A DNA stretch of 64,000 nucleotides from Bacillota bacterium. GTDB taxonomy: Bacteria; Bacillota; Sulfobacillia; JAJZYS01; JAJYTV01. Below the pieces are notes generated by a model. It saw only the letters and a program-made list of their open reading frames with translations. It was not told the origin of the DNA and searched no databases. Position 1 is the first letter of the stretch. Every line of letters begins with the position of its first letter. The position numbers and the translations under genes are program-made. The stretch is taken from assembly GCA_021799275.1 (NCBI GenBank), contig JAJZAT010000003.1:73708-137707 (forward strand), in the 5' to 3' direction. Of the stretch, positions 48,301 through 58,296 are shown one piece after another.

Positions 48301-48580
48301 CCTGCCCGCCCAGGGTGGGCAGGAGGCCGTCGGGGCGCTCGCGGGCGATGATGCGCTCGAGGTACTCCGGCAGCAGCGGCTCGAGGTAGACGCGGTCGGC
48401 GATGCCGGGGTCCGTCATGATGGTGGCCGGGTTCGAATTGACCAGCACCACCTCGACGCCCTCCTCGCGCAGGGACTGGCAGGCTTGCGTCCCCGCGTAG
48501 TCGAACTCGGCCGCCTGCCCGATCACGATCGGGCCAGAGCCGATCACCAGAACCTTGCGCGGCAGTCCCTGCCGGCCCAT
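45371..48580 (-). CDS. carB: Carbamoyl-phosphate synthase large subunit
   Basis: [58 protein letters not shown]...; two ATP-grasp halves. Confidence 0.97.
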   Translation of the reverse strand: MGRQGLPRKVLVIGSGPIVIGQAAEFDYAGTQACQSLREEGVEVVLVNSNPATIMTDPGIADRVYLEPLLPEYLERIIARERPDGLLPTLGGQVGLNLAVQLEESGVLERHGVRLLGTGVAAIKRAEDREAFRALMLELGEPIPQSRTVESIGDGVAFAREVGYPVIVRPAYTLGGTGGGIAPDESELEAVLARGLALSPIHQCLVEESIQGWKEVEYEVMRDRLDQAITVCNMENIDPVGVHTGDSIVVAPSLTLTDRDYQVLRSAALRIIRALEVEGGCNVQFGLHPVTGEYRVIEVNPRVSRSSALASKATGYPIAKLAAKLALGLTLDELRNPVTGRTSALFEPALDYVVVKIPRWPFDKFAQADRRLGTQMQATGEVMAIGRTLRAALLKAVRSLEIGTYHLQLKELAGKSDEELCALAQTPDDRRLFAVAELMRRGHEIEELWGLTAIDRHFLRELARIVALEGELAARPGDVELLRAAKRDGFSDRVIAELWARDAADVRRLRQEHGIVPTYKMVDTCAAEFDAETPYYYSSYEMEDEAPVPQGERSVLVLGSGPIRIGQGIEFDCSAVHALGALRGTGRRSIMINSNPETVSTDWTQSDRLYFEPLGFEDVQEIAEREHVEGVLVQFGGQTAINLASSLQAAGIPILGTQAQGIDAAEDRRQFDALLQRLELRRPRGETVLDAAAALKVAGEIGYPVLVRPSFVLGGRAMEICYGPEDLGEYLERAAGAMPGRPILVDQYLPGLELEVDAVADGEDVLVGGIMQHIERAGVHSGDSIAVYPAPGIDERMEEEICEATRRLALGLETRGLLNVQFVAYEGQLYVIEANPRASRTLPYLMKVAGVPLAAIATQVALGRSLRKQGITPGLWPKSPHVGIKCPVFSWAKLRRVDATLGPEMKSTGEVLGIDPEFSQALIKAFAAAGYRVPERPRVLLTIADRDKEEVLPLAADLYRAGARLYATRGTAAALRAAGVEVEEVPKIGEAAPDILERIRSGDIDLVVNTFTQGRSPQRDGFQIRRTAVEHGVPCVTSLDTAQAMLGVMAKPRSMEVRALQDYFAADLP

Positions 48581-49644
48581 CAGGCGACACCTCCCAGCGA
48601 TGCGACGAAGCGCCTCAGCGTGTCGCGGGCTTCCCACGGTCCGGGTCCCGCCTCCGGGTGGTACTGCACCGACAGGACCGGCCGTCCCGTGTGCCGGAGG
48701 CCCTCGACGGTGCCGTCGTTGAGATGCCGCTCCGTGACGATGAGTGGAGTTCCGACGAGGCTCTCCTCCGCCACCGCATAGCCGTGGTTCTGGCTCGTCA
48801 CCTCGCCGGGGCGTCCCTCGCCGTGCCCGACCGGGTGGTTCGCGCCGCGGTGGCCGAACGGCAGCTTGAACGTCTTCCCGCCGTAGCCGAGCGCCAGGAG
48901 CTGATGGCCGAGGCAGATGCCGAGCGTCGGCCAGCGGTCCGCGACCTGCCTCGCCTTCGCGGCGAACTCGGGCATGAGCGACGGGTCGCCGGGACCGTTC
49001 GAGAGCACGACGCCCTGGGCACCGGCGCCTTCGATCTCGGCGAGCGGCGCGTCGGGCGACACGACGAACACCCTGGCGCCGGCGGCCTGGAGCTGCCGCA
49101 GGATGTCGGACTTGAGGCCGAAGTCGAGAACGGCCACGACGGGACCGTCGCCCTCGCGCGAGAACCAGTAGCTCGCGCGGGTGGCCATCTCGCGCACGAG
49201 CTGGCAGGACGTCTCGGGCACCGCGCCGCGCGCGGCCAAGGCGATCCTGCCGGCCATCGTGCCGGCCTTGCGCAGATGCCGCGTCAAGGCGCGGGTGTCC
49301 ACGTCCGAGAGGATCGGCACGCCGGCCTCCTGCAGGAAGGGGACGATGCCGAGCTGGCTCGTCGCGTGGCTCGGCTCCTCCTGCAGCGAGCGCACGACGA
49401 GGCCGCGCAGGGTCGGGCGCGGCGCCTCGAGCCGGCCGGGGTCGATGCCGTAGACGCCGATCTCCGGGAAGGTCATGACCACGATCTGCCCCGCGTAGGA
49501 AGCGTCGGTCGCGATCTCTCCGTATCCAGTCATCGCGGTCGTGAAGACGACCTCGCCGACCACGTCATCCGGTCCCTTGAGGCTACCGGGAAAAATCCGT
49601 CCGTCCTCGAGTTCGAGCACGGCCAAGACACGATCAGTCCGCAA
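48580..49644 (-). CDS. carA: Carbamoyl-phosphate synthase small subunit
   Basis: [62 protein letters not shown]...[12 protein letters not shown]. Start codon (TTG 49644) uncertain. Confidence 0.94.
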   Translation of the reverse strand: MRTDRVLAVLELEDGRIFPGSLKGPDDVVGEVVFTTAMTGYGEIATDASYAGQIVVMTFPEIGVYGIDPGRLEAPRPTLRGLVVRSLQEEPSHATSQLGIVPFLQEAGVPILSDVDTRALTRHLRKAGTMAGRIALAARGAVPETSCQLVREMATRASYWFSREGDGPVVAVLDFGLKSDILRQLQAAGARVFVVSPDAPLAEIEGAGAQGVVLSNGPGDPSLMPEFAAKARQVADRWPTLGICLGHQLLALGYGGKTFKLPFGHRGANHPVGHGEGRPGEVTSQNHGYAVAEESLVGTPLIVTERHLNDGTVEGLRHTGRPVLSVQYHPEAGPGPWEARDTLRRFVASLGGVA

Positions 49645-50905
49645 CCGGATGCCACCTGCCTTCCGTGATGATGCCAAGCGCCCTGCCCTGGAGGGTTCGC
49701 CCCAGGAGGGCCGAGTTGCCGCTTCTCGAACGCAGCGTTCCCGGTCCCACCGTCCAGCGGGCGGTGAGGTCGAAGACGCTGAGTCGGGCCTCCTGGCCCT
49801 CGCGCACCGCGACCGCCTTGAGGCCGAAGACGGCGCGCGGTCCCGCCGTCATCGCCGTCACGAGCCGCTCGAGCGGGAGGTGTCCCTCCTGCACGAGACC
49901 GCTGTAGAGCGAGCTGAACGCCGTCTCGAGTCCGATCACGCCGTTTGGCGCCGCGAGCATGCCCTGGCTCTTCTCCTGGGCCGTGTGCGGGGCGTGGTCG
50001 GTCGCGATGCAGTCGATCAGTCCCTCCCGCAGCGCCTCGCGCAAAGCCTCGCGGTCGGAGACCTCCCTGAGCGGCGGGTTCATCTTCGCGAGGCTCCCGA
50101 GCTCCGCCACCGCCTCGTCCGTCAGGAGGAGATGGTGCGGCGTCACCTCGCCGCTTACCGCGAGGCCGTCCTCGCGGCCCCTGCGCAGAAGAGCGAGGGT
50201 CTCCTTGGTCGATACGTGCGCGACGTGCAGCCGGCCGCCGACATCGCGCAAGAGCTCGAGGTCGCGCGCGACAATCGAGGATTCCGCGCTGCGCGGCTGG
50301 CCGGGGAGCCCGAGCCGGTACGAGACCTTTCCCTCGTGCATCACGCCCGAGCCGGCGAGGTCCGGATCCTCGGCATGGCTGACGATCAGTGCGCCGAAGG
50401 CCTGCGCGTACTGCAGCGCGAGCCGCATCACCGTGCTGCGCGCGACACCGTGTCCGTCGTCGGAGAACGCGACGGCGCCCTCGCCGAGGAGCGCGCCGAA
50501 CTCCGTCAGATCCGCTCCCGCCTGGCCCTTGGTCATGGCGGCGATCTGGTGCATGCGCACCGGGTGGCCGGCCGCCCGCCCGAGCACCTGGCGCAGGAGC
50601 CAGGCGTCGTCGATCGGCGGCCGGGTGTTCGGCATGGCGCAGACATCGGTGAAGCCGCCGGCGAGCGCCGCCCGCAGGCCGGAGTCGATGTCCTCCTTCT
50701 GCGTCTGACCCGGCTCGCGCAGATGGACGTGCACGTCGCAGAGGCCCGGCGTCACGACAGCCCCCTCGGCCTCGACCGTCGCGTCGCCGTGCGGCAGACC
50801 ATGGCCGATCGCGGCGATGACGCCGTCCTCGACCAACAGGTCCGCGACGCGGTCGAGACCCGCGGCCGGGTCGAAGAGGCGCACGCCTCTCAGGTCAACG
50901 CGCAT
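49634..50905 (-). CDS. pyrC: Dihydroorotase
   Basis: VTPGLCDVHVHLREPGQTQKEDIDSGLRAALAGGFTDVCAMPNTRPPID...CIATDHAPHTAQEKS. Confidence 0.96.
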   Translation of the reverse strand: MRVDLRGVRLFDPAAGLDRVADLLVEDGVIAAIGHGLPHGDATVEAEGAVVTPGLCDVHVHLREPGQTQKEDIDSGLRAALAGGFTDVCAMPNTRPPIDDAWLLRQVLGRAAGHPVRMHQIAAMTKGQAGADLTEFGALLGEGAVAFSDDGHGVARSTVMRLALQYAQAFGALIVSHAEDPDLAGSGVMHEGKVSYRLGLPGQPRSAESSIVARDLELLRDVGGRLHVAHVSTKETLALLRRGREDGLAVSGEVTPHHLLLTDEAVAELGSLAKMNPPLREVSDREALREALREGLIDCIATDHAPHTAQEKSQGMLAAPNGVIGLETAFSSLYSGLVQEGHLPLERLVTAMTAGPRAVFGLKAVAVREGQEARLSVFDLTARWTVGPGTLRSRSGNSALLGRTLQGRALGIITEGRWHPVAD

Positions 50906-51818
50906 CGAGCATCGCCTCCATCAGGGCTGCGCGCATTGCGACGCCGCATGCGATCTGGCGGTGGATCAGGCTGCGCGGATCGTAGATGACTTCGGCGTCC
51001 AGCTCGACGCCGCGGTTCTGCGGCCCTGGATGGAGCACCAGCGCGTCCGGGCGCAAGCGCCCGAGACGCTCCGCCGTGAGGCCCCACTCCCGCCGATACT
51101 CGCCGAGCGACGGCAGGTAGCCGCGCTCCATGCGCTCCTGCTGGAGCCGCAGAACCATCACGAGATCGGCTTCCCGCAGGCCGTCCTCCAGGGTCACCAG
51201 CCGCGCGCCGAGCGCCGGCGCGAGGCCGGGCGGCAGGAGCGTCGGCGGGCCCGCGAGATAGATCTCCGCGCCGAGCATCGCGAAGCCGTCCGCCGCGGAG
51301 CGCGCGACGCGGCTGTGCAGGATGTCGCCGACGATCAGGAGGCGCGCTCCCTGAATCTCGCGGCCGGCGAGACGTACCGCGAGGAGATCGGCCAGGGCCT
51401 GCGTCGGGTGCTGGCGCCAGCCGTCGCCCGCGTTGACGAGCGGGATGCCGACGTCCGGCAGCTCCGCAAGCGCGCCGGGCTCCGGCGTGCGCACGGCGGC
51501 GATCACCGCGCCGAGCGCACGAAGGGTGTGCAGGGTGTCCTCCAGGGTCTCACCCTTCTGGATGCTCGAGCCCTCGCGGCCGACCTGCAGCGTGTCTAGC
51601 CCCAGCCGGCGCCCGGCCTCCTGGAACGAGTTCCTGGTGCGCGTGGAGTTCTCGTAGAAGACGGTCGCGACGGCTCCCTGGAACTGCTCGGCGGGCTGCC
51701 CCTCGAAGAGCTCGCGCCCACGGACGAGCAGCCGGTCGAGTTCGCCCGCATCGAGGTCCCGCATCGTGACGAGGCGATCCTGGCGCAGGCGGACGGGCGA
51801 CTTCAGGCGACCTGGCAT
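50895..51818 (-). CDS. pyrB: Aspartate carbamoyltransferase
   Basis: VATVFYENSTRTRNSFQEAGRRLG...HPTQALADLLAVRL...VLHPGPQNRGVELDAEVIYDPRSLIHRQI. Confidence 0.96.
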   Translation of the reverse strand: MPGRLKSPVRLRQDRLVTMRDLDAGELDRLLVRGRELFEGQPAEQFQGAVATVFYENSTRTRNSFQEAGRRLGLDTLQVGREGSSIQKGETLEDTLHTLRALGAVIAAVRTPEPGALAELPDVGIPLVNAGDGWRQHPTQALADLLAVRLAGREIQGARLLIVGDILHSRVARSAADGFAMLGAEIYLAGPPTLLPPGLAPALGARLVTLEDGLREADLVMVLRLQQERMERGYLPSLGEYRREWGLTAERLGRLRPDALVLHPGPQNRGVELDAEVIYDPRSLIHRQIACGVAMRAALMEAMLDAR

Positions 51819-51851
51819 CCCTTTCCCTCCCTGCGCGCCACCGAAACCGAA

Positions 51852-51885
51852 ACGCCCTTCCCCGCTCATCGGCGGGAAAGGGCGT
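51852..51885 (-). terminator. Attenuator terminator in pyrR-pyrB intergenic region
   Basis: Minus strand ACGCCCTTTCCCGCCGATGAGCGGGGAAGGGCGTTTCGGTTTCGG. Confidence 0.7.
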
Positions 51886-51904
51886 GGCAAAATCCACCTA
51901 AGCA

Positions 51905-51938
51905 CCCTTGCCGGCCTCACGGGACCGAACTTAAAGGG
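51905..51938 (-). promoter_or_regulatory. PyrR-binding RNA element (anti-antiterminator)
   Basis: Minus strand CCCTTTAAGTTCGGTCCCGTGAGGCCGGCAAGGG: contains the conserved GUCCnGnGAGGC PyrR loop flanked by CCCUU/AAGGG pairing. Confidence 0.82.
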
Positions 51939-51945
51939 ACGCGCT

Positions 51946-52470
51946 CTATTCCTCGGTATTGTCTCGCTCGAGCACGACCTCGTCAAGCCCGTCGGTCTCG
52001 GAAAGCCGCACGAACACGCGTTCGCGTTGCGCCGTGGGCACGTTCTTCCCCACGAAGTCTGCGCGAATCGGCAGTTCGCGATGCCCGCGGTCCACCATGA
52101 CCAGCAGGAGAACGCGCTGCGGCCGGCCCCAGTCGACGATGGCGTCGAGCGCCGCGCGCACCGTGCGCCCGGTGTGCAGCACATCGTCCACGAGCACGAC
52201 CGACTTGCCGGCGACGGGCATGCCCGGCGCCGGACCGGTGCCGCTGCGGCGGTCGTCTCGGTACGGCCCGATCTCGACGCGTGCCACGGGCGGCCTGCGG
52301 CCCTCGATCTGCTCGATGAAGGACGCGAGACGCTGCGCGAGGGGCTCGCCTCGGCTCGGGATGCCGACGAGGATCAGGTCCTGCGGCCCGCCGAGCTGCT
52401 CCAGAATCTCGTGCGCCATCCGCCAGAGCGCGCGACGCATCGCGTCGGCGTCAAGAATCCTCGCGGCCAA
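51946..52470 (-). CDS. pyrR: Bifunctional pyr operon regulator/uracil phosphoribosyltransferase
   Basis: [43 protein letters not shown]...[21 protein letters not shown]. Confidence 0.95.
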   Translation of the reverse strand: MAARILDADAMRRALWRMAHEILEQLGGPQDLILVGIPSRGEPLAQRLASFIEQIEGRRPPVARVEIGPYRDDRRSGTGPAPGMPVAGKSVVLVDDVLHTGRTVRAALDAIVDWGRPQRVLLLVMVDRGHRELPIRADFVGKNVPTAQRERVFVRLSETDGLDEVVLERDNTEE

Positions 52471-53401
52471 TCCGCTCGACCACCTCTCCGAAATCGAGAT
52501 GCTGCGCCCGGCAAAGATCCTCGAGATGCCTCAGCATGTCCTGCGGCCAGGGCGCGAAGAACGAAAGTTCCGCCATCGTGACGGGATGCTGGAGGCGCAG
52601 GCGCACGGCGTGCAGGAGCTGCCCCGGGCCCTGGGGGTCGCGACCGTAGACGGGATCGCCCACCACCGGCAGCCCGATCGACTGCAGGTGCACGCGGATC
52701 TGGTGCGTGCGCCCGGTCTCGAGCTGGAGGCGCAGCCAGCTTTCGCGCCCGAAGCTCTCGCGCAGCCGCCAGTGCGTCACCGCCTCGCGCCCGCCCTGGA
52801 CCACGCCGAAGCGCTGGCGGTCCCCTGGGCGCCGGCCGATCGGTCGGGCCACCGTGCCCGCCGCGAGCTTGGGGGTGCCGTAAACGAGCGCGTCGTAGGT
52901 GCGGTGCACGGCGCGCCCTGCGATCATGCGCTGCAGGCGGCGGAACGCGAGCTCGCTCTTGGCCACGAGCATCAGGCCGGACGTGTCCTTGTCGAGGCGG
53001 TGGACGATGCCGGGACGCATCTCATCTCCGCCCGGCAGCTCCCCCACGTGATGCAGCACGGCGTTGACGAGGGTGCCGTCGCGGTGGCCCGCGGCGGGAT
53101 GCACCACCTGGCCGCGCGGCTTCACGACCACCATGAGGTGCTCGTCCTCGAAGACGACGGCGAGCGGCAGGTCCTGGGGGAGCGCGTGCAGGTGCTCGGG
53201 CTCGCGGGGCGGCCAGGAGATCTCCTCTCCCGGCGATACCTTGCGCGACGGGTGGGCCGCATGGCCGCCCAGCCTGGCTAAGCCCTGCCGGATCACGATT
53301 TGCGCCTGGTTGCGCGTGAGGCCCGAGAGACTCGACAGCGCGACGTCGAAGCGCTCGCCCGCGAGCTCCTGGGGTACCCGGGCGGTCAGTTCTGGCGCCA
53401 T
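52451..53401 (-). CDS. RluA/RluD family pseudouridine synthase
   Basis: [40 protein letters not shown] (S4) ...[26 protein letters not shown] (HRLDxxTSG). Trimmed from fused ORF 52451..54433. Confidence 0.94.
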   Translation of the reverse strand: MAPELTARVPQELAGERFDVALSSLSGLTRNQAQIVIRQGLARLGGHAAHPSRKVSPGEEISWPPREPEHLHALPQDLPLAVVFEDEHLMVVVKPRGQVVHPAAGHRDGTLVNAVLHHVGELPGGDEMRPGIVHRLDKDTSGLMLVAKSELAFRRLQRMIAGRAVHRTYDALVYGTPKLAAGTVARPIGRRPGDRQRFGVVQGGREAVTHWRLRESFGRESWLRLQLETGRTHQIRVHLQSIGLPVVGDPVYGRDPQGPGQLLHAVRLRLQHPVTMAELSFFAPWPQDMLRHLEDLCRAQHLDFGEVVERIGREDS

Positions 53402-53811
53402 AGGGCCACGATCAGCACGATCGCGCCGAGGGTGATGCCGATGTCCGCCACGTTGAACACGTAGGGCCAGAGCCGCACGTCGATGAAGTCGATGACGCTG
53501 TGCTGCATGATGCGGTCGTAAAGATTGCCGAGCGCCCCGCCCAGGACGCCGCCGACGCCCAGCTGCACGACGATCGAGGGACTGCGGCGCAAGAGGACGA
53601 TCAGGCCGATAATCGCGGCCAGGGCGACCACGATGAGCCCGGCTGTGGCGCCGGAGAGCATGCCGAAGGCCGCGCCCCGGTTCTCGACGAGCGTCCAGTC
53701 GACGAGCGGCAGGACAGGGACGCTCGCGCCGAGCACCAGATGGGTCACGGCCCAGGTCTTGGTGATGCGGTCCAGGATGAAGACCACGATGGCCACGAGA
53801 ATGGCGATCAA
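53386..53811 (-). CDS. lspA: Lipoprotein signal peptidase
   Basis: TTG start overlapping upstream TGA; DRITKTWAVTHLVLGASVPVLPLVDWTLVENRGAAFGML...LGGALGNLYDRIMQHSVIDFIDV...FNVADIGITLG. Confidence 0.93.
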   Translation of the reverse strand: MIAILVAIVVFILDRITKTWAVTHLVLGASVPVLPLVDWTLVENRGAAFGMLSGATAGLIVVALAAIIGLIVLLRRSPSIVVQLGVGGVLGGALGNLYDRIMQHSVIDFIDVRLWPYVFNVADIGITLGAIVLIVALWRQN

Positions 53812-54452
53812 ATGTCCGGATCGACCTCCCTGCTGCGGACGCGCAGCGGTTCGCCCTCGGAATCGATGAGCAGCTCGACGCCTTCGACGGCGTTGCGCAG
53901 CTCCATGGAATCGACGTAAGCCTCGTCGCTGCGGATGGCGGGCGGCACATCCTGCGGCGTGTTGGCGTTGCCCCAAGCGGCCATGGACTGCCAGGTGTCC
54001 TCGCCGTCGAACTCGACTTCATCCTTGCCGTCGCGGAAGGAATGCGCGAACATCTCGCGGTCACGCGGCAGGGCGTGCCCGACGGGCGGCCGCCTGCGAT
54101 TGCGCTCGACTTCCTCCGTGGCGCAGCGGGCGCAGGTCTCCGCCCAGGGCAGGGCCTCAAGGCGTTCCGGCTCGATCCTGCCGCCGCAGCGTACGCAGCG
54201 GCCGTAGCTGCCAGCCCTGAGGCGATGCTGCGCGTCTTCCACCTTCTCGAGCTGCGAGCGCAGGCCCTCGAGAAGTCCGTAGTCCTTCTCCCGTTCGTAG
54301 AGTTCGCTCGCGCTGTCTGCGAGTTCGTTGTCGTAGCTCGAAAGCTCCTGCGTCGACTCCTTGAACGACATCGCGAGCCCGTCGTCCTGCAATTCGTCGA
54401 TGCGCCCCAGCAGTTCCTGCCTGCGCCGCTCAAGCCTTGCCTCGATCTCCAA
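53808..54452 (-). CDS. TraR/DksA-type zinc finger protein (YteA family)
   Basis: RLRAGSYGRCVRCGGRIEPERLEALPWAETCARCATE; TTG start TTGGAGATCGAG. Confidence 0.85.
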   Translation of the reverse strand: MEIEARLERRRQELLGRIDELQDDGLAMSFKESTQELSSYDNELADSASELYEREKDYGLLEGLRSQLEKVEDAQHRLRAGSYGRCVRCGGRIEPERLEALPWAETCARCATEEVERNRRRPPVGHALPRDREMFAHSFRDGKDEVEFDGEDTWQSMAAWGNANTPQDVPPAIRSDEAYVDSMELRNAVEGVELLIDSEGEPLRVRSREVDPDI

Positions 54453-54483
54453 TGAAGTCCTACCTCCCGCCGCCCGCTCCCGT

Positions 54484-54556
54484 GCCAAGACGCGCACGAG
54501 CCGGCGATGATCTTGCCGAACAGGGGTAGGTTGTCCAGGAAGCTTGAGCTCGAGCG
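54484..54556 (-). pseudogene. Degenerate fragment duplicating the C-terminal coding segment of the neighbouring DUF5665 gene
   Basis: Minus strand encodes SSSSFLDNLPLFGKIIAG then, after a 1-nt shift, LVRVLARE; parallels SSSFLDNLPVVGRVIAELVRIVE in the intact gene. Confidence 0.55.
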
Positions 54557-54581
54557 AATGGAGCCTTCGCGGCGGCCCCGC

Positions 54582-54920
54582 CTACCTGCGCACGGAGCCC
54601 ATCTGCAACTCGTGCTCGACGATGCGCACGAGCTCGGCGATCACCCTGCCGACCACCGGCAGGTTGTCGAGGAACGACGAACTCAGGATGTAGATGAGCA
54701 AGGCGCCCAGGATGGCGAAGCCGACGGCCATGCCGACGCCACGCGCGGTCCCCGCGGCGAAGTTGAGCCAGAGCATGCGCCAGGGGCGGCGGTAGAGGTC
54801 GACGTAGGCGCCCAGGTTGACCGACTCCATGTAGGCGGCGATCCGCTCGATCAGCTCGGGGTGCACCTCGGCGGCCTTGGCGGACGAGCCCGCCGTCGGC
54901 CTCTGCCGTTCCTCGGACAT
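54582..54920 (-). CDS. DUF5665 domain membrane protein
   Basis: MSEERQRPTAGSSAKAAEVHPELIERIAAYMESVNLGAYVDLYRRPWRMLWLNFAAGTARGVGMAVGFAILGALLIYILSSSFLDNLPVVGRVIAELVRIVE. Confidence 0.8.
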   Translation of the reverse strand: MSEERQRPTAGSSAKAAEVHPELIERIAAYMESVNLGAYVDLYRRPWRMLWLNFAAGTARGVGMAVGFAILGALLIYILSSSFLDNLPVVGRVIAELVRIVEHELQMGSVRR

Positions 54921-57631
54921 CAGGCGACAACCGATCGGCAGCGTCCGCAGAGGTCGTCCTCGACGTCCTCGCGGTGCAGCCAGCAGCGCTCGCACCGCGG
55001 TGCCGCCGCTGCCTCGACGGCCACCGAGCGCTCGCCCTGCTGGACCCGCACGTGCGAGACGATGCAGAGGTCCGCTAGCAGCTCCCGCTCGCGCTCCGCA
55101 AGGTCGCCTAGGCCGCCCGGGGGCAGCGAGAAGACGAGATCCGCGTCGGTCGACTTGCCGATGCGCTTGTCCGCCCGCGCGAGCTCGAGCGCCTTGAGCC
55201 CTTCATCGCGCAGGTCGAGGAGCAGGCTGAACTTCTGCTCGAGCCCTTCGTCGAGGGCATAGTCGGCGGCCCGCGGGAAGTCCGCGAGATGTACCGACCA
55301 GGCCTCGTCCTTCGCTCCGGGCAGGTAGGACCAGACTTCGTCCGCCGTGAAGCAGAGGATCGGCGCGAAGAGGCGCGCCAGGGCCGACGCCGCATGCCAG
55401 ATGAAACTCTGGGCGGCACGGCGGGAGCGGTCCGCGCGGCCGCCGCAGTAGAGCAGGTCCTTGCGCACGTCGAGGTAGAGGCTCGAGAGATCGACCGCGC
55501 AGAAGTTGAGCCCGTGGTAGTAGATGGCCTGGTACTGGTACTGGCTGTACGCCCGCTCGCAGGTCTCGATCAGGCGGCCAAGCCGGCCTCGCATGTAGCC
55601 CTCGAGGCCATCGAGCTCCGCGAGCGGGACCATGTCGGTCGCCGGGTCGAAGTCCTGCAGGTTGCCAAGCAGGAAACGCCACGTGTTGCGGATCTTGCGG
55701 TAGCCTTCGGCCACCTGGCCGAGGATCTCCTGGTTGACGTGCACGTCGGCCGTGAAGTCGGCGCTCGTCGCCCAGAGCCGCAGGATATCCGCGCCGTACT
55801 TGTCGAGGATCTCCGAGGGACGCACGACGTTGCCCAAAGACTTCGACATCTTGCGCCCTTCGCCGTCCACGACGAAGCCGTGGCAGAGCACCGCGCGGTA
55901 GGGAGGCTCTCCCTGCGTGGCGACCGCCGTCGTCAGGGACGAATTGAACCAGCCGCGGAACTGGTCCGGGCCCTCGAGGTAGAGGTCGGCGGGCCAGTGG
56001 AGCTCAGGACGCGTCTGCAGCACGGCGGCGTGCGACGAACCCGAGTCGAACCAGACGTCGAGGATGTCCTTCTCCTTGCGGAAGCTCCCGCCGCCGCAGT
56101 GCGGGCAGCGCTGGCCGGCGGGCAGGAGTTGCTCGGCGCTCATCTGCCACCAGGCGTCGGCGCCCTTCTCCTGCACGATGTCGGCGACGCAGACGACCGT
56201 CTCGCGCGTCACCAGCACCTCGCCGCAGCCCTCGCAGTAGAAGGCCGGGATCGGCACGCCCCACACCCGCTGGCGCGAGATGCACCAGTCGGCGCGCTCA
56301 GCCGTCATCTGGCGCATGCGCGCCTCTCCCCAGGCGGGCACCCACTGCACCTTCTCCGTCGCGTGCAGGATCTCGTCACGGATCGACTCGACCGAGCCGA
56401 ACCACTGCTCGGTCGCACGGAACAGCACGGGGCCCCGGCAGCGCCAGCAGTGCGGGTACTGGTGGCGGATCTCCTCGGAGCGCAGGAGCCTGCCGCGCTC
56501 CCGCACGTACTCGAGGATCTTCGGCTGCGCCTCGTCGTAGCGCAGGCCCTCAAAAGGCCCGGCGAGCGCGTTGAAGACACCGTGGTCGTCCACGGGCACG
56601 GTCACCGGCAGCCCGTACTGCCGGCCCATCTCGAAGTCCTCCTCGCCGTGTCCCGGCGCGGTGTGCACGGCGCCCGTGCCGTCCTCCGCCGTCACGTGCT
56701 CGCCGTAAACGACGGGCACCCGCCGGTCGAAGACCGGGTGGCCGAGAAGCGCTCCTTCGAGCTCCCGGGCCGGTACCTGCCGCAGCTTCGGGCCGAGGCC
56801 GAGCTTCTCCCTGAGACGCTCCTCCGCGGCCACGGCGATGACGACGGGTCCGTGCCCGCTCTCGTAGAGGCCATACACGAGATCCGGATGCAGCGCCACC
56901 GCCTCGTTGGCGGGCAGCGTCCAGGGCGTCGTCGTCCAGATCACGAGGCCCGCCCCCAGGAGGTCCTCCGCCTTGGGTGCCGCCTCGATCGGGAAGCTGA
57001 CGTAGATCGATGGCGACGAGACATCCTTGTACTCGATCTCCGCCTCCGCCAGGGCCGTCTCGTCGACGGGGCACCAGTGCACGGACTTGAAGCCCTTGTA
57101 GACGAGGCCGCGCTCATACATCTCGCCGAACACCCGCAGCTCCTGCGCCTCGTAGACGGCGTTCATCGTGACGTAGGGGTTCCGCCAATCGCCGAGCACC
57201 CCAAGGCGCTTGAACTGCTCCGTCATCTGGGCGATGTGGCGCTCGGCGAAGGCCCGGCAAGCCTGGCGCAAGGCGAGGTCGTCGAGGCTGTGGCGGTCGC
57301 GGCGCATCTCGCGCAGGGCGAGCATCTCGATCGGCAGCCCGTGCGTATCCCAGCCGGGCACGTACGGCGACGGCCTGCCCTGCATCGTCTGGAAGCGCGT
57401 CACGGTGTCCTTCAGGACCTTGTTGATCGCCGTGCCCATGTGGATGTCGCCGTTGGCGTAGGGCGGGCCGTCGTGCAGGATGAAGGGCTCGGCTCCCGCG
57501 CGCAGCTTGAGCGCGGCCTCGTAGAGGCCCTGCTCCTGCCAGTAGGCGAGCCAGCCGGGCTCACGCTCCGGCAGATTCGCGCGCATGGGGAACTCCGTCT
57601 TGGGCAGCAGAACCGTCTCACGATAGTCCAT
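54920..57631 (-). CDS. ileS: Isoleucyl-tRNA synthetase
   Basis: HDGPPYANGDIHMGTAINKVLKDTVTRFQTMQG, KMSKSLGNVV, C-terminal zinc finger CERCWLHREDVEDDLCGRC. Confidence 0.97.
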   Translation of the reverse strand: MDYRETVLLPKTEFPMRANLPEREPGWLAYWQEQGLYEAALKLRAGAEPFILHDGPPYANGDIHMGTAINKVLKDTVTRFQTMQGRPSPYVPGWDTHGLPIEMLALREMRRDRHSLDDLALRQACRAFAERHIAQMTEQFKRLGVLGDWRNPYVTMNAVYEAQELRVFGEMYERGLVYKGFKSVHWCPVDETALAEAEIEYKDVSSPSIYVSFPIEAAPKAEDLLGAGLVIWTTTPWTLPANEAVALHPDLVYGLYESGHGPVVIAVAAEERLREKLGLGPKLRQVPARELEGALLGHPVFDRRVPVVYGEHVTAEDGTGAVHTAPGHGEEDFEMGRQYGLPVTVPVDDHGVFNALAGPFEGLRYDEAQPKILEYVRERGRLLRSEEIRHQYPHCWRCRGPVLFRATEQWFGSVESIRDEILHATEKVQWVPAWGEARMRQMTAERADWCISRQRVWGVPIPAFYCEGCGEVLVTRETVVCVADIVQEKGADAWWQMSAEQLLPAGQRCPHCGGGSFRKEKDILDVWFDSGSSHAAVLQTRPELHWPADLYLEGPDQFRGWFNSSLTTAVATQGEPPYRAVLCHGFVVDGEGRKMSKSLGNVVRPSEILDKYGADILRLWATSADFTADVHVNQEILGQVAEGYRKIRNTWRFLLGNLQDFDPATDMVPLAELDGLEGYMRGRLGRLIETCERAYSQYQYQAIYYHGLNFCAVDLSSLYLDVRKDLLYCGGRADRSRRAAQSFIWHAASALARLFAPILCFTADEVWSYLPGAKDEAWSVHLADFPRAADYALDEGLEQKFSLLLDLRDEGLKALELARADKRIGKSTDADLVFSLPPGGLGDLAERERELLADLCIVSHVRVQQGERSVAVEAAAAPRCERCWLHREDVEDDLCGRCRSVVA

Positions 57632-57659
57632 GGCAGTAGCCTCCCCTGTTTCTGGAATA

Positions 57660-57915
57660 AAAAGCGGTGACAGCCTGCACGAGGGCGGGCTGTCACCGCG
57701 ATACCACCTTGTTTCCCCGACCGGGGTCGGGCTCAAAGCGCGTAACGCGCGCCTCGCGTCGCCGGCTACCTCGCCGCCCTTGGGCGGCGCCTCGCCGCGA
57801 ACCTTGGAAGTGATCTTCGCGCCCTGCCGCCGTCCCGGCTCGCACCAGTTCCGGTTCGCTGCACTTTGGCCCGGGCGTTACTCTCTTCCGCATCGGTCTC
57901 CCCCGCCATGACGGG
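57660..57915 (-). promoter_or_regulatory. T-box leader of ileS (Ile specifier ATC)
   Basis: Minus strand: CGGAAGAGAGTAACG, GAACTGGTGCGAGCCGG, candidate specifier GAAG-ATC-ACTTCC (57814..57812), T-box CAAGGTGGTATCGCGG, then GCGGTGACAGCC/GGCTGTCACCGC terminator with CTTTTTATT. Confidence 0.88.
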
Positions 57916-57996
57916 GCTCAATTGTGGCAAACCGCGAACAGAAAGGCTCTTAGCGTGACTTTACCGTGGGCGCCGAGGTCGGTCAAGCGCGAGGCT

Positions 57997-58167
57997 TCAT
58001 CGCGATGGCCGGTGAAAGATCGCCCTGAGGAGGGACCCGAGCTTCCCGATGCCTCTGCCGGAGCCGTCCTCCCGCTCGGGCACGACCAGCGTCTGCTCGT
58101 CGCGCTGCGCCTGCTCGCTGAGGAACTCCTGCGCGCGAATGTTCTCCATCTGCTGGAACGGCTCCAT
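57997..58167 (-). CDS. Possible 56-aa small ORF of unknown function
   Basis: AGGTGACACCGC-ATG; MEPFQQMENIRAQEFLSEQAQRDEQTLVVPEREDGSGRGIGKLGSLLRAIFHRPSR, lies just upstream of the ileS T-box. Confidence 0.35.
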   Translation of the reverse strand: MEPFQQMENIRAQEFLSEQAQRDEQTLVVPEREDGSGRGIGKLGSLLRAIFHRPSR

Positions 58168-58296
58168 GCGGTGTCACCTCACCGGCGATTCACGAACGCG
58201 ACCTTCACTGCGGAGCGACTCTGCCACGAGAATATGCGTATCTTCCAGTTCCGGCAATCGAAATGGGTATGGGGCTGGGACATGGCTCCGAAAAGC

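Noticed and set aside
44592-48590. 1332-aa minus-strand ORF
   Set aside because: Only the 3' part (44592-45374) is real (pyrK); the rest is an alternate frame of carB.
52451-54433. 660-aa minus-strand ORF
   Set aside because: Only the 3' half is a pseudouridine synthase (52451-53401); the upstream part is out of frame with lspA and yteA.
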